A stretch of 64,000 nucleotides of DNA, taken from positions 2,046,001 to 2,110,000 of the forward strand of contig NZ_CP062948.1 in the NCBI RefSeq assembly GCF_014898175.1, in the 5' to 3' direction. Both the position numbers and the translations under genes were made by a program. Position 1 is the stretch's first letter. The number at the start of each line of letters is the position of its first letter. Under the pieces are notes generated by a model. It ran no database searches, was not told the origin of the DNA, and saw only the letters and a program-made list of their open reading frames with translations. Source of the stretch: Bifidobacterium lemurum (GTDB taxonomy: Bacteria; Actinomycetota; Actinomycetes; Actinomycetales; Bifidobacteriaceae). Shown here in pieces: positions 19,368 through 28,500 of the stretch.

Positions 19368-19982
19368 ATGTCTCAAACCATCGCCAAAGCCAACTACCGC
19401 TGGCGCGTCGTCGATATCGCGGTCGCATCCGTGATCGGCGTCGCCTCCGCCCTGATCTATTGGGGCGTGGCCACCATCACCTACGGTCCTTGGGAAGTCA
19501 TGGACGCGCTTGTCCCTGGACTGCCTGGCCTGATTAACGGCCTGTGGCTGTTCGCTGGTCCTCTGGCAGCCATCATCGTGCGCAAGCCCGGTGCCGCGGT
19601 TTATGCCGAAGTCGTGGCCGGTGTGCTTGAGGCGCTGATGGGCAATATGTGGGGAGGAGTCGAAACCTTCCTCATCGCGCTCGTGCAGGGGCTGTTCGCC
19701 GAGGTCGCGTTCCTTATCTTCGCCTACAAGAAGTGGAATCTCGCCGTGACCGTGCTCTCCGGCGCATTGTCCGCCGTCGGATGCTGGGGCTATTCCTTCT
19801 TCAAGAACCTGCAGGGCATTTCCGCCACCGGCTCCTACGGCGTGGTCTATCTGATCGCCACTGTGGTCTCCGGCATCGTGTTCGCCGGCGTTCTCATGTG
19901 GTTCCTCTACCTCGCGATCGCGAAAACCGGTGCGCTCGACAAGTTCGCCTCCGGCCGTGATGTGCGCGGCGTTTCCGCCTAA
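19368..19982 (+). CDS. ykoE: YkoE-type substrate-binding (S) component of thiamine ECF transporter
   Basis: 204-residue integral membrane protein with about six hydrophobic helices, matching the YkoE family. It binds thiamine or its hydroxymethylpyrimidine precursor and docks on an energy-coupling (ECF) module. The TPP riboswitch directly upstream supports a thiamine-related substrate. The next gene, 94 bases downstream, supplies both ATPases and the T subunit, so this pair is a complete transporter. Confidence 0.9.
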   Translation: MSQTIAKANYRWRVVDIAVASVIGVASALIYWGVATITYGPWEVMDALVPGLPGLINGLWLFAGPLAAIIVRKPGAAVYAEVVAGVLEALMGNMWGGVETFLIALVQGLFAEVAFLIFAYKKWNLAVTVLSGALSAVGCWGYSFFKNLQGISATGSYGVVYLIATVVSGIVFAGVLMWFLYLAIAKTGALDKFASGRDVRGVSA

Positions 19983-20076
19983 AGCGGGTACAGGCGCGTC
20001 ACCTCATCGGGTATATCGGGTGCGCCACGCCGTGTGTGGGCGCACCCGCTTCATCCTTCGTTACATGGAGCGGCAC

Positions 20077-22635
20077 ATGATTGACAACGCGAGCCTGCGA
20101 TTCGACAACTGGGGCTATCGTCACGCCTCACGACGGAACTTCGCCGTGCGCGGTCTGAATCTCAGTATCGAAGCCGGACAGCGGGTGTTGCTGTTGGGAG
20201 CCTCCGGCATCGGCAAATCCACCATCCTTGAGGGAGCGGCCGGACTGCTTGGCAGCGATATGGCCGATGCGCCCGTCGAACGGCCCGGACAATTCGAGCA
20301 AGAGGAACGATTCGACCGGAGCGATGAGCGGGACGGCGTGTCGGACGATGAATCCGTCCAGATGGCGGGCGGCCCCCAGACAGTGGTCGACGAGGAGGGC
20401 GGCATCACCGAGGGAGCCGTGCTGGTCGACGGGGTGCCCGTGCGTCAGGCGCGCGGGCGCGTGGGCCTGGTATTGCAGGATCCGGATGCCCAAGCCGTGT
20501 TCCAGCGTCTGGGTGACAATGTGGCGTTCGGTCCGGAGAATATGAACGTGCCCCTCGAGAAGATCTGGCCCTGCGTGGATGAAAGCCTCGCTGCCGTGGG
20601 GATGAAGGGCGTGCAGCTGCATCGTTCGGTGATGCATCTGAGCGGCGGGCAGATGCAGCGTCTCGCTTTGGCCGGCGCGTTGGCGATGCGTCCAGGCGTG
20701 TTGTTGCTCGACGAGCCGACCGCCAATCTCGATCCGGACGGCGTCGAACAGGTCGTCGACGCGGTGCGCGAAGTGCTGGCCGACCAGCATGCCACCATGG
20801 TGCTGGTCGAGCATCGCGCCGGCTCTTGGATCGACCTCATCGACCGCGTGGTCGTGCTCGGTCTGGCCGATGGCGACGCGGCCGGCACGCGCGTCACCCA
20901 AAACGGCGAGGACGAGGAGATCGGCCATGCCGTCTCGAGCCGCACGGTCGTCGTGGCCGACGGCACGCCCGACGAGGTGTTCCGCAACCCCGATCTGGAC
21001 TTCGCAGCGCTCGGCATCTGGCTGCCGGAACGCTACCGCCGCCCGAGCGACGAGATTCGCCGCATCCACACCGATGACGAGCCCGAATACCCGGCCAGCA
21101 CCGGCAACGGCGAGACATTGCTTTCGACCAGTGATCTGGCGATCGGTCGCAACGGCGAAGCCATCGCCGAGCATATCGATCTCGACTTCAATGCAGGACA
21201 GATCACCGCATTGGTCGGCGCGAACGGCGCCGGGAAATCCACATTGTCGTTGACGCTCGCCGGTCTGCTCGAACCCGTCGACGGACGGGTCGAAGCCTCG
21301 CCCGCGCTGGCGGAGGGCGCACGCGGCGACTCGCCCATCGCATGGCGATCCACCGAACTGGCTTCACGCATCTCCTACGTCTTCCAGAACCCCGAGCACC
21401 AGTTCGCCTGCGGCAGCGTGCTCGAAGAGGTGATGCTGGGACCGTTGCGCGCCGGCATGCCGCAGAGCGAAGCCGAATCCCGCGCTCGCGAGCTGCTCGA
21501 ACGCTTCAATCTCATCCGTTACGAACGGGCGAATCCGTACACGCTGTCCGGAGGGGAGAAACGTCGCCTCACAGTGGCTGCGTCCTTGGCATCCGCACCA
21601 CGAGTGCTCATCCTCGACGAACCGACCTTCGGCCAGGACCGCCGCACATGGATGCAGATCGTGCGGCTGATTCACTCGCTGCGTGGTGACGGCGTAAGCA
21701 TCATCGTCGTCACACATGACCGCGAACTCGTCACCGCGTTGGGAGCCCGTCTGGTGGAGCTCATACCTGATGGTGCCTCGGGAGAGTGGCAGGAGCAAAA
21801 GGGTTCTGATCCGACGCATGCGCGTGTCGAAGTCTCCTCGGTGAACGAACGAGAAGAACCCGTGAAAGTCTCCAGTCGATCGCCTTTCCTAGCCTCGTTG
21901 AACCCCGCATACCGTCTAATCGGCGCGTTTCTGGTATCCCTGCCTATGCTGCTAAGCCTCGACTGGATATCGGCGAGTGTCGCCCTCGTCTTGGAATTCG
22001 CGGTATTGATGACGATCGGATTCACCCCATGGCGCATCGTGCGATCCACATGGCCCGTCTTCATCGGCGCGCCCGGCTCGGCGCTCGCCGTCTGGCTGTA
22101 CGGCAAGCAGGGCGGCGACACCTGGTTCCAATGGGGCATGATCCATGTCACCGACCGTTCCAGCGAACTCGCCATCGCCACCGGCCTGCGTATCCTCGCC
22201 ATCGGCATCCCCGCCATCATCACGATTCTGGGGGTGGACTCCACCGATCTGGCCGACGCGTTCAGTCAGGTGCTGCACCTGCCCGACCGCTTCGTGTACG
22301 GCGGACTGGCCGGCATGCGTCTGTTCTCCGTATTGCAGGACGATTGGGCGGCGCTCACCGCCTCGCGTCGTTCCCGAGGGCTCGGCGACGACAGCAAGGT
22401 CAAGGCCTTCTTCCCGCAGGCCTTCGCGCTGCTGGTGCTTTCGATCAGACGATCCACCACGCTCGCCACCGCCATGGAGGCGCGCGGATTCGGCGGCGAC
22501 GGACCGCGCAGCCACGCGCGCGTGAGCGAGGTGCACACACGTGACCGCATGTTCCTCGTCGGATGCCTCGCCCTGCCGATCGTGGCGCTGACCGTCGCGG
22601 CGCTGACCGGCAGCTTCTCCTTCCTCGGCAACTGA
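20077..22635 (+). CDS. Fused ECF transporter module: two ABC ATPase domains plus T component
   Basis: 852 residues combining what other bacteria encode as ykoD and ykoC. ATPase domain 1 has Walker A GASGIGKS (41-48) and signature LSGGQ (from 188). ATPase domain 2 has GANGAGKS (381-388), LSGGEKRRL and LDEPTFGQD. From about residue 600 a membrane T-component (EcfT/CbiQ-like) follows, with several helices and two Ala-Arg-Gly-type coupling motifs (SRGLGD and MEARGFGG). A ~60-residue acidic insertion lies in domain 1 after Walker A. The ATG at 20077 is chosen for the GGAG six bases upstream. It energises thiamine or precursor uptake through YkoE and shares its riboswitch-controlled transcript. It ends 8 bases from the convergent kinase gene. 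Confidence 0.92.
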   Translation: MIDNASLRFDNWGYRHASRRNFAVRGLNLSIEAGQRVLLLGASGIGKSTILEGAAGLLGSDMADAPVERPGQFEQEERFDRSDERDGVSDDESVQMAGGPQTVVDEEGGITEGAVLVDGVPVRQARGRVGLVLQDPDAQAVFQRLGDNVAFGPENMNVPLEKIWPCVDESLAAVGMKGVQLHRSVMHLSGGQMQRLALAGALAMRPGVLLLDEPTANLDPDGVEQVVDAVREVLADQHATMVLVEHRAGSWIDLIDRVVVLGLADGDAAGTRVTQNGEDEEIGHAVSSRTVVVADGTPDEVFRNPDLDFAALGIWLPERYRRPSDEIRRIHTDDEPEYPASTGNGETLLSTSDLAIGRNGEAIAEHIDLDFNAGQITALVGANGAGKSTLSLTLAGLLEPVDGRVEASPALAEGARGDSPIAWRSTELASRISYVFQNPEHQFACGSVLEEVMLGPLRAGMPQSEAESRARELLERFNLIRYERANPYTLSGGEKRRLTVAASLASAPRVLILDEPTFGQDRRTWMQIVRLIHSLRGDGVSIIVVTHDRELVTALGARLVELIPDGASGEWQEQKGSDPTHARVEVSSVNEREEPVKVSSRSPFLASLNPAYRLIGAFLVSLPMLLSLDWISASVALVLEFAVLMTIGFTPWRIVRSTWPVFIGAPGSALAVWLYGKQGGDTWFQWGMIHVTDRSSELAIATGLRILAIGIPAIITILGVDSTDLADAFSQVLHLPDRFVYGGLAGMRLFSVLQDDWAALTASRRSRGLGDDSKVKAFFPQAFALLVLSIRRSTTLATAMEARGFGGDGPRSHARVSEVHTRDRMFLVGCLALPIVALTVAALTGSFSFLGN

Positions 22636-22643
22636 CGTGCGGG

Positions 22644-23786
22644 CTAGCTGATTTCCTCGCCATCGGCGGGCAGGAATGCGAAGACGACCCACATGTCGCC
22701 TTCGCATTCAGCGCTTAGCGTCCCGCCGTATGCGGAGAAGTCCTGCTGCAGCCCGTGCAAGCCGTATCGTCCGACGGGAAGATCCGTAGCGGATTCGTGT
22801 GCGGCGAGAGGATTGATCTGGGTGACCTCCACGCCTTGTCGGGTGAGAAGTACGGAAAGCTCGTAATGGCAGCCATGAGGCGCATGCCGGACGATATTGG
22901 TGTGGATCTCATGCAGCAGCGTGAGAATAAGGTGTTGTTTGTCGGCGCTGAGTTTTACGGGTGTGTCCGTCTGAGTGGTGACGCTGCCGGAAAAACCGAG
23001 GGCGCGAAGATTCCCGCCGTCCTCTTCCAACATGCGTGTGATGCCCTTCACAAGGTCCTCATAGGAAGGATCCTTCTCGGACGTGGTGTCGCCATCGACC
23101 TGCCGGAGGTATTCGATGGCTCGGTGGGTGTTCGACAAGGCTTCCGTCGCCGCGTCATTGATCATTGCCCAAGGTTGTTGATCGCCGTCCAATCCAAGCC
23201 GTATCTGTCGTTGGGCGATCCGCGCGATTGACGACATCTGGTTGGTGACGGCGCTATGGATTTCGTTGGCCGCCCGAATGGCTTTCTCGCTGTCCCGCAG
23301 CCGTATGCTCGCCACCTGTGCCGCATGCTGGTTTGCCACGAACTGCTCACGCCACCGCAATGCGCTGCCCAGTAGGGCGGCGAACACGAAAGTCACCAGG
23401 AAGGCGACCAACGCGCGGCCTCCTGATGCGCCGCCGGCGGCCGTCTCCAGAAGTTGGGCGATGGATGCCGCGCATAGCGCCGCGAATGTGGTCGCATTGT
23501 TCGTCTGATAGGCGAGGAATCCGATCACGGTGACCAGCGCGTATATGGGAGTTGCCGCAGTATCGGTATACAGCATCGTCATGCTGGCGTCGCAGACGAG
23601 AGCGATCACAAACACCACACGGGGACGAATCGGCGCAAGTGCGATCAGCACGCATTGCGCGGCGGACAGCACTATGGCCGGCCATTGCGCCGATGGACGT
23701 GCGCACCATTCGGCGATGCATACGAGCTCGACTCCCAGAACAATCGCCCACTGAACGGGATGATGAATGCGTTTCACGATATTCAT
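22644..23786 (-). CDS. Sensor histidine kinase, HisKA_3-like
   Basis: 380 residues with about six transmembrane helices in the first 145, then the phospho-acceptor helix with H177 (ANEIHSAV) and a degenerate HATPase domain (N-box HEIHTNIVRH; glycine-rich GRYGLHG). No large extracellular sensing domain, so it probably senses within the membrane. It is paralogous to the kinase at 29143 over the whole cytoplasmic part. The cognate regulator gene lies just upstream on the same strand. It likely controls the neighbouring lipoprotein-ABC operon, which is divergently transcribed. Confidence 0.82.
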   Translation of the reverse strand: MNIVKRIHHPVQWAIVLGVELVCIAEWCARPSAQWPAIVLSAAQCVLIALAPIRPRVVFVIALVCDASMTMLYTDTAATPIYALVTVIGFLAYQTNNATTFAALCAASIAQLLETAAGGASGGRALVAFLVTFVFAALLGSALRWREQFVANQHAAQVASIRLRDSEKAIRAANEIHSAVTNQMSSIARIAQRQIRLGLDGDQQPWAMINDAATEALSNTHRAIEYLRQVDGDTTSEKDPSYEDLVKGITRMLEEDGGNLRALGFSGSVTTQTDTPVKLSADKQHLILTLLHEIHTNIVRHAPHGCHYELSVLLTRQGVEVTQINPLAAHESATDLPVGRYGLHGLQQDFSAYGGTLSAECEGDMWVVFAFLPADGEEIS

Positions 23787-23792
23787 GGGAGC

Positions 23793-24530
23793 CTATCTGT
23801 TGTTGAGCCATATGGCTACCGCTTGGCGGGAGGTTCGGGCGCCGAGCTTCTTCATGATGTTGTGCATATGCCTGCGGACGGTCGCCTCGGCTATGCCGAG
23901 ACGGTCGGCGATTTGTCGGTCGACAAGTCCGCATGTCGCCACAAGATCGAGAATCTCTTCCTCCCGTATGCTCAAAATCGCCGGTGCGGGCTCATGCTTC
24001 AGTCGTATCTGAGCCATCACAGGGGACTCGAATCCCTCCATAACCTCTCCGCATTGCATCAGATGGATGCCGCGGACGATCTCATCCTCGTCGTTTTTGC
24101 TTATCAGTCCCTGCGCTCCGGCATGAACGGCCTTGTCATGGTACATGGTTGTGGAAAAACTGGTGATCGCAAGCAAACGGGTTTTAGTGTTTCCCAATCG
24201 TATATGACGGCATAATGATGGGCCTTGAATGCCTTCGAGCGACATGTCCACCAGTAGCACGTCGGGGATGTCTCGAGGTGCTGAGCAATGTTCCAACGCC
24301 TGTCGCGCGGTGGTGGCGGTCCAGATCGGCGATGCGAATCGAATCCGCTCATGGATGATCCGGATGAGCGAGCGTAATGCCATTTCGTCGTTATCGACTA
24401 TGGCGATACGACAGAACGTCATGCCCGTCGGACGCGTGTGCGCAGTCGACGTTCGGTCTTCCATCCCCATATGCAACTTCAACCCATTCCCGTCTTCCTC
24501 AACGAATTCACCCGCCATGATATCGAACAT
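23793..24530 (-). CDS. NarL/LuxR-type response regulator
   Basis: The receiver domain has the acidic pair in IVDNDE, phospho-acceptor Asp in LLVDMSLEG and the conserved Lys in GLISKND. A LuxR-type helix-turn-helix (LSIREEEILD ... RQIADRLGIAEATVRRHMHNI) fills the C-terminus. The start is uncertain: the receiver begins at Met 37 (24422), and neither start has a convincing ribosome site. Six bases separate it from the kinase gene downstream, so they are co-transcribed. It diverges from the lipoprotein gene and is a clear paralogue of the regulator at 28501. Confidence 0.88.
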   Translation of the reverse strand: MFDIMAGEFVEEDGNGLKLHMGMEDRTSTAHTRPTGMTFCRIAIVDNDEMALRSLIRIIHERIRFASPIWTATTARQALEHCSAPRDIPDVLLVDMSLEGIQGPSLCRHIRLGNTKTRLLAITSFSTTMYHDKAVHAGAQGLISKNDEDEIVRGIHLMQCGEVMEGFESPVMAQIRLKHEPAPAILSIREEEILDLVATCGLVDRQIADRLGIAEATVRRHMHNIMKKLGARTSRQAVAIWLNNR

Positions 24531-24694
24531 GATTGCAAGGTGAAACCCTCACCGAAGAGCGTATGCACAAATGTTGTAGTGGAGGGAAGCACATGGGTAT
24601 ACACAAAACAACCATGCGATTGTTGCCCGACAGACCACAGACCACATACCCTGAACTAGGAAGACTCCATCGGAGCTGATGAGAAGGGGCGATT
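24531..24694. promoter_or_regulatory. Divergent promoter region of the export locus
   Basis: Lies between the regulator and the lipoprotein operon. It includes GGGTAT at 24596 and ATACCC at 24647 as a widely spaced inverted pair, and a CAACCATGCGATTGTTG pair between them. These are candidate sites for the adjacent regulators but none is certain. GAGAAGGGG precedes the lipoprotein ATG. Confidence 0.35.
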
Positions 24695-25438
24695 ATGAAG
24701 GGAATGATTCGGTTTGGCGCGGCCGCCGTCGCCGTTATGACGCTGGCGGGCATGTCCGGCTGTTCGCGGGCGGCGGATGGTGGGCAAACAACGGCGGATG
24801 AGGCGACGGGGAAGTCCAGCGGCCAGACCTCTGGCGGAGGCGCGTCGCAGAACAGCGGTCGGGACATCGGTTCGGGCGTGGCGGGCGAGAAACTGGCGAA
24901 CTCACTGGACGAATACATCGATATGTTTATCTCGAACCAATTCGAGCCCGCGTCCGATTATGAGAAATCCGTGATGGAACGCGCCAAGGCCGATGGCGGC
25001 GTGACGGCGGCCGACTACGAGGACGCGTGGTCGACCTATAAGTCGTGCATGCTCGACAAGGGATATAAGGAGATCGTTCTGATCAAATATCCCAACGGCA
25101 TCTACGAGGAGGCGGTGCATTATTCGGGCACCGACTCCCAAGAGGAGAAATATGATGCCGATCAGGCGTCGTGCTTCGGCAACGTGAACATCGTGGCGGA
25201 GATCTACGCCGTGCAGCAGGGCAACGGTTCGTTGCTGTCCAACCGGGACGAGGCGATCGTGGACTGCCTGCGCCGTAACGATCTGGTGCCGAAGGACTAC
25301 ACCGCGGAACAGTACGCGCGTGAGCGCGCGGATGGCGAACTCAGCTACGATGCGCAGGATATGGGTGTGCGGGGTTGCCAGGCCGCCAACAATTCGTTTG
25401 TGGGGTTCGCCGATGATCCCGTGGAGAAACTGTGGTGA
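24695..25438 (+). CDS. Secreted lipoprotein of unknown function
   Basis: 247 residues. A basic start and hydrophobic helix end in LAGMSGC (Cys 23), a slightly atypical lipobox, followed by a Gly/Ser/Gln-rich linker to about residue 65. The folded part contains four further cysteines (in SCML, SCFG, DCLR and GCQA), which could form two disulfides outside the cell. I do not recognise the family. It is the first gene of the ABC operon, and its stop overlaps the start region of the adaptor gene, implying coupled translation and a shared role. It may bind the exported compound or act as a sensor or immunity partner; this is inference from position. Confidence 0.72.
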   Translation: MKGMIRFGAAAVAVMTLAGMSGCSRAADGGQTTADEATGKSSGQTSGGGASQNSGRDIGSGVAGEKLANSLDEYIDMFISNQFEPASDYEKSVMERAKADGGVTAADYEDAWSTYKSCMLDKGYKEIVLIKYPNGIYEEAVHYSGTDSQEEKYDADQASCFGNVNIVAEIYAVQQGNGSLLSNRDEAIVDCLRRNDLVPKDYTAEQYARERADGELSYDAQDMGVRGCQAANNSFVGFADDPVEKLW

Positions 25439-26469
25439 GACGCAAGGTATCGATTGTATGGCTGCCATTGTCGGTGATGACGGCGATGGCGCTTACGGCG
25501 GGAGCCTGCGCGCTTTGGCTGCCCGACCGCGCGCCTGCGTTGCTCGATAGCGCGAAGGAGATCACCAGCGTCCCCGTGAACACGCAGCAGTACTCCGGTC
25601 AACAACAGGTGACGGTGGTACCGACCATGTCCGCGTCATACGGACTTATCGGCAACGCGTCCGGAACGGTGACCGCCAACTGGTCGGGGGCGGGACTGAA
25701 TTCCGGCGCGGCGGCATACAAGGTCAACGACCGTGTGGTTATCGCCCTGAATACGGCCAGTCCGCTCTACCGGGATCTGACGGTGGGGGATCAAGGCGAC
25801 GACGTCCGCGCGCTGAACGACGAGCTGGGACGGTTAGGATACACTTCCGCTTCGGGAACCGACCTGTACGATTGGCGCACCCGAGCGGGATGGCAGCAGC
25901 TGATGTCCGACTCGGGCAATACCAGCGACGGCTCTCTTCATCTGGCTGATGTCCTATGGATTCCGCAATCCAGTGTACGAACCGAGTCATGGAGCGCGGG
26001 AGTCGGTGTCGTCGTCAATGCATCAGATATCGTGGGTGAGGTGCCCGGCGGCATCACGTCGTTGACGATCAAGAACGGGCAGGCCCTGGACAGATCCCGC
26101 GTGCTCACCGTGTTCGACCAGACGACCGTGTTGCCCGCTGGCGAGACCACGGTCAGTGACGCGGCGTTCTGCCAGCAGGTCGCCCTTACCGAAGGGTTTC
26201 GTACGATGACGGCGGACATGCTGTCCGCGGGATTCGACGCCACGTTGGCATTCGAGGAACCGGTGACCGTGCTGCGGGTTCCAGCCGGCGCGGTATATGG
26301 CATCACCGGTTCCACTGGCTGTGTCGTGGCGGATGGCGAGGAAACGCCGGTGCTCATCGTCGGGGCCGAACTCGGCGTCAGTCTGGTGCGGCCTTCGGAC
26401 GACACCGACACGTCAGCGATCAGTGAGGTCGCTTTGGGATCCCGGTTGTCGCAGCTGACATGTGGGTGA
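25432..26469 (+). CDS. Membrane-anchored efflux adaptor with peptidoglycan-binding-like domain
   Basis: About 345 residues with one N-terminal membrane helix (residues 8-30) and an extracytoplasmic remainder. DLTVGDQGDDVRALNDELGRLGY near residue 115 (given here only for its Gly-x2-V-x2-L pattern) resembles a PG_binding_1 repeat, a feature of HlyD/MacA-like adaptors in Actinobacteria. The C-terminal half looks like the beta-rich adaptor domains. Starts at GTG 25432 or 25435, overlapping the lipoprotein stop, with GGAGAAAC upstream. It is followed after three bases by the ABC ATPase gene, so it probably links the permease to the cell wall or to the lipoprotein. Confidence 0.72.
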   Translation: MVRRKVSIVWLPLSVMTAMALTAGACALWLPDRAPALLDSAKEITSVPVNTQQYSGQQQVTVVPTMSASYGLIGNASGTVTANWSGAGLNSGAAAYKVNDRVVIALNTASPLYRDLTVGDQGDDVRALNDELGRLGYTSASGTDLYDWRTRAGWQQLMSDSGNTSDGSLHLADVLWIPQSSVRTESWSAGVGVVVNASDIVGEVPGGITSLTIKNGQALDRSRVLTVFDQTTVLPAGETTVSDAAFCQQVALTEGFRTMTADMLSAGFDATLAFEEPVTVLRVPAGAVYGITGSTGCVVADGEETPVLIVGAELGVSLVRPSDDTDTSAISEVALGSRLSQLTCG

Positions 26470-26472
26470 GCG

Positions 26473-27180
26473 ATGCATATCGCCACACATGATCTCGCGC
26501 ATCGCTTCGCTGACACCGATATACTATTCGAGCACTTGAATATCGTCGTGCACCCTGGGCAGACCGTGGCGGTGTGCGGTCCGAGCGGATGCGGCAAATC
26601 CACGCTACTGTCCATACTTGCGGGATGGGAACAACCATACGCCGGCACTGTGGAGCGCGATGGCGTCGAGCGGATTGGCTGGGTGTTCCAGAATCCGTAT
26701 GGCGTAGCCGAACGCTCAGCGCTGGACCATGTCGTGTTTCCATTGCTTACCAAGGGAATGTCCCGGCGCGATGCCGAAGGACAGGCCTTGGACATGATGG
26801 AGGTGTTCGATCTTCGCTACGCTGCCGACCGTCGATTTTCCGAATTATCCGGTGGTGAGGCACAACGTCTGATGCTGGCGCGCGCCGTATGTTCCAAGCC
26901 TGATGTGTTGCTTGTGGACGAGCCGACCGCGCAATTGGACACGCGCACCGCTCGTTCGGTCAGTCATGTGCTCGGGAGACTTGCCGGACAGGGGATGATG
27001 GTGATGATTGCCACGCATGATCCCGACACGCGCGACGCATGTCAACGTGTGGTCGATTTGTCTGAGTATGCGCCGTTGGCGACGGGATCAGATCGAGACG
27101 ACGCCGAACGCCCTCACGATGAGATGTCAAGACCTGACGGCGGGGCGGCTGGCACGGCGGAAGTGGGAGCGGCGCGATGA
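26473..27180 (+). CDS. ABC transporter ATP-binding protein, MacB/LolD-like
   Basis: 235 residues. Walker A is GPSGCGKST (near 36), the Q-loop is VFQNPYG, the signature LSGGEAQRL lies near 125 and Walker B is VLLVDEPTAQLD. The subgroup is the one that works with MacB/FtsX-type permeases for lipoprotein or peptide export and resistance. It overlaps the permease start by four bases (ATGA), so the two are translated together. The extra ~30 C-terminal residues are polar and probably disordered. Confidence 0.9.
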   Translation: MHIATHDLAHRFADTDILFEHLNIVVHPGQTVAVCGPSGCGKSTLLSILAGWEQPYAGTVERDGVERIGWVFQNPYGVAERSALDHVVFPLLTKGMSRRDAEGQALDMMEVFDLRYAADRRFSELSGGEAQRLMLARAVCSKPDVLLVDEPTAQLDTRTARSVSHVLGRLAGQGMMVMIATHDPDTRDACQRVVDLSEYAPLATGSDRDDAERPHDEMSRPDGGAAGTAEVGAAR

Positions 27181-28256
27181 GGTTGGAATCCATCCTCTCC
27201 GAGGCGATGCGCAATGTGTCATGCGGTACGGCTCGCGCCGTTTCGATGGCTTTGGCGGTACTGCTAGTCGGAGGATTGTTCGGCGGATACGAGGCGATGT
27301 CGGTCATTGCATTGCAGGACGACGCAGCCGCTCGAATTCGAGCCAACGCTGATGTGGCCACGCTGGTCGGGGCGAAGGTCGATGGTGTGACATGCGACCG
27401 TCTGTCTTCGGTTCCGGATGGTCCATCGGTGTCCGGCGCGATGCGAAGCGGCCCGCAGATCGTCTTCGCTGCCACACCCGGCAGAGACGTGGCATCCTAT
27501 GAGGTGACACCGGGACTGTTGCATCTGCTGGCCTCGGATGACACGATGTCGGCCGATGCTGGCGGCGTATGGATATCCCGCGACATGGCAGGGGATTTTG
27601 GATTGTCCGTCGGAAGCGTGGTGCAGACCGATCAAGGGACAATTCGTGTGGGAGGCGTGTACGACTGGGACAATGACGGGCGGGATACCCGATTCGCCTA
27701 CGCGCTTGTGGTGCCCGTCTCCTCGTGGGAAGGGACATTTGAGGAATGCTGGGCCAAGCAGTGGCCGACGTCCGACGATCTTGACGCGCTGCTGTATTCC
27801 ACGGCCGTCGTCTCCGGCGGCGAAAGCGCCAAAGGCGGCGTCACCCGGCTGAACAAAGGATTCGACTCCCACTATGATGCCGGTGGCTCGTACCATTCGC
27901 GCATGACCAGATGGATGCCGTTCGTGGCGGGATCGGTGGGACTGCTGATCGGATGGATGGCAGTGCGTCGGCGACGGCTCGAATACGCGGGGGCGTTGCA
28001 CTCCGGGCAGTCCAAGGAGGCCCTTGTGCTTACCATTGCGGTGGAGACGAGCGTTTGGGCGGGTCTTGGCACGCTCGCCTCGACATCGTTGCTAACCGCC
28101 TTATGCGCGAGACTCGCCTCCGACGACTTCGCTCGAATCGCCGCCATCGCCATCCGGACCCCGATCGCTCTGTGCGCGGCGGTGGTCGTCTCGGCAGTGG
28201 CGTCCGGCGCTTGGGTGCGGGAATCGCAGCTGTTCCGTTTTTTCAAGCGGCGATGA
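27177..28256 (+). CDS. MacB/FtsX-type ABC permease
   Basis: 359 residues with the four-helix topology of this superfamily: one helix at about 18-40, an extracytoplasmic domain of ~200 residues, then three helices from about 243 to the end. It pairs with the ATPase encoded immediately upstream. Permeases of this type use mechanical coupling and rarely import; their usual jobs are antimicrobial-peptide resistance, export of small peptides or lipoprotein handling. Only one permease is encoded, so it probably forms a homodimer. Last gene of the operon that starts at the lipoprotein. Confidence 0.82.
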   Translation: MRLESILSEAMRNVSCGTARAVSMALAVLLVGGLFGGYEAMSVIALQDDAAARIRANADVATLVGAKVDGVTCDRLSSVPDGPSVSGAMRSGPQIVFAATPGRDVASYEVTPGLLHLLASDDTMSADAGGVWISRDMAGDFGLSVGSVVQTDQGTIRVGGVYDWDNDGRDTRFAYALVVPVSSWEGTFEECWAKQWPTSDDLDALLYSTAVVSGGESAKGGVTRLNKGFDSHYDAGGSYHSRMTRWMPFVAGSVGLLIGWMAVRRRRLEYAGALHSGQSKEALVLTIAVETSVWAGLGTLASTSLLTALCARLASDDFARIAAIAIRTPIALCAAVVVSAVASGAWVRESQLFRFFKRR

Positions 28257-28500
28257 GCCGTAATGATGCCGACGGTGAGGCGAGTCTTCCCTATGCTCAG
28301 TCTGCTTGTTTCGCTCCGCCGAATAATGCTTGCGTCCGATTCATACGCTGTGCGGCTTGCGGCTCGCGTGTGTGAAATCTACCCCTTTCGGGGAATACCG
28401 GGAAAAGGATGACGGAGGTGGGAGCATTGCTTTTTGTTAGGATTGCTTTCAGAAAAACCCCAGAGTGGAGTGTCCTCACCTGAAGTGCTACGGAGGCAAT
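28257..28500. promoter_or_regulatory. Upstream region of the second two-component pair
   Basis: About 240 bases. TTGCTTTTTGTTAGGATTGC at about 28430 is the only AT-richer stretch and a plausible promoter area. A GGAGG ribosome site (28492-28496) fixes the regulator start. A short CCCC-TTTC-GGGG hairpin at about 28383 is too weak to call a terminator. Confidence 0.35.

Noticed and set aside
24015..24045. GGACTCGAATCCCTCCAT, like the T-loop of a tRNA gene
   Set aside because: It lies inside the response regulator coding sequence and no acceptor or anticodon arm pairs with it. A similar GATTCGAATC at 28897 is also within a regulator gene.
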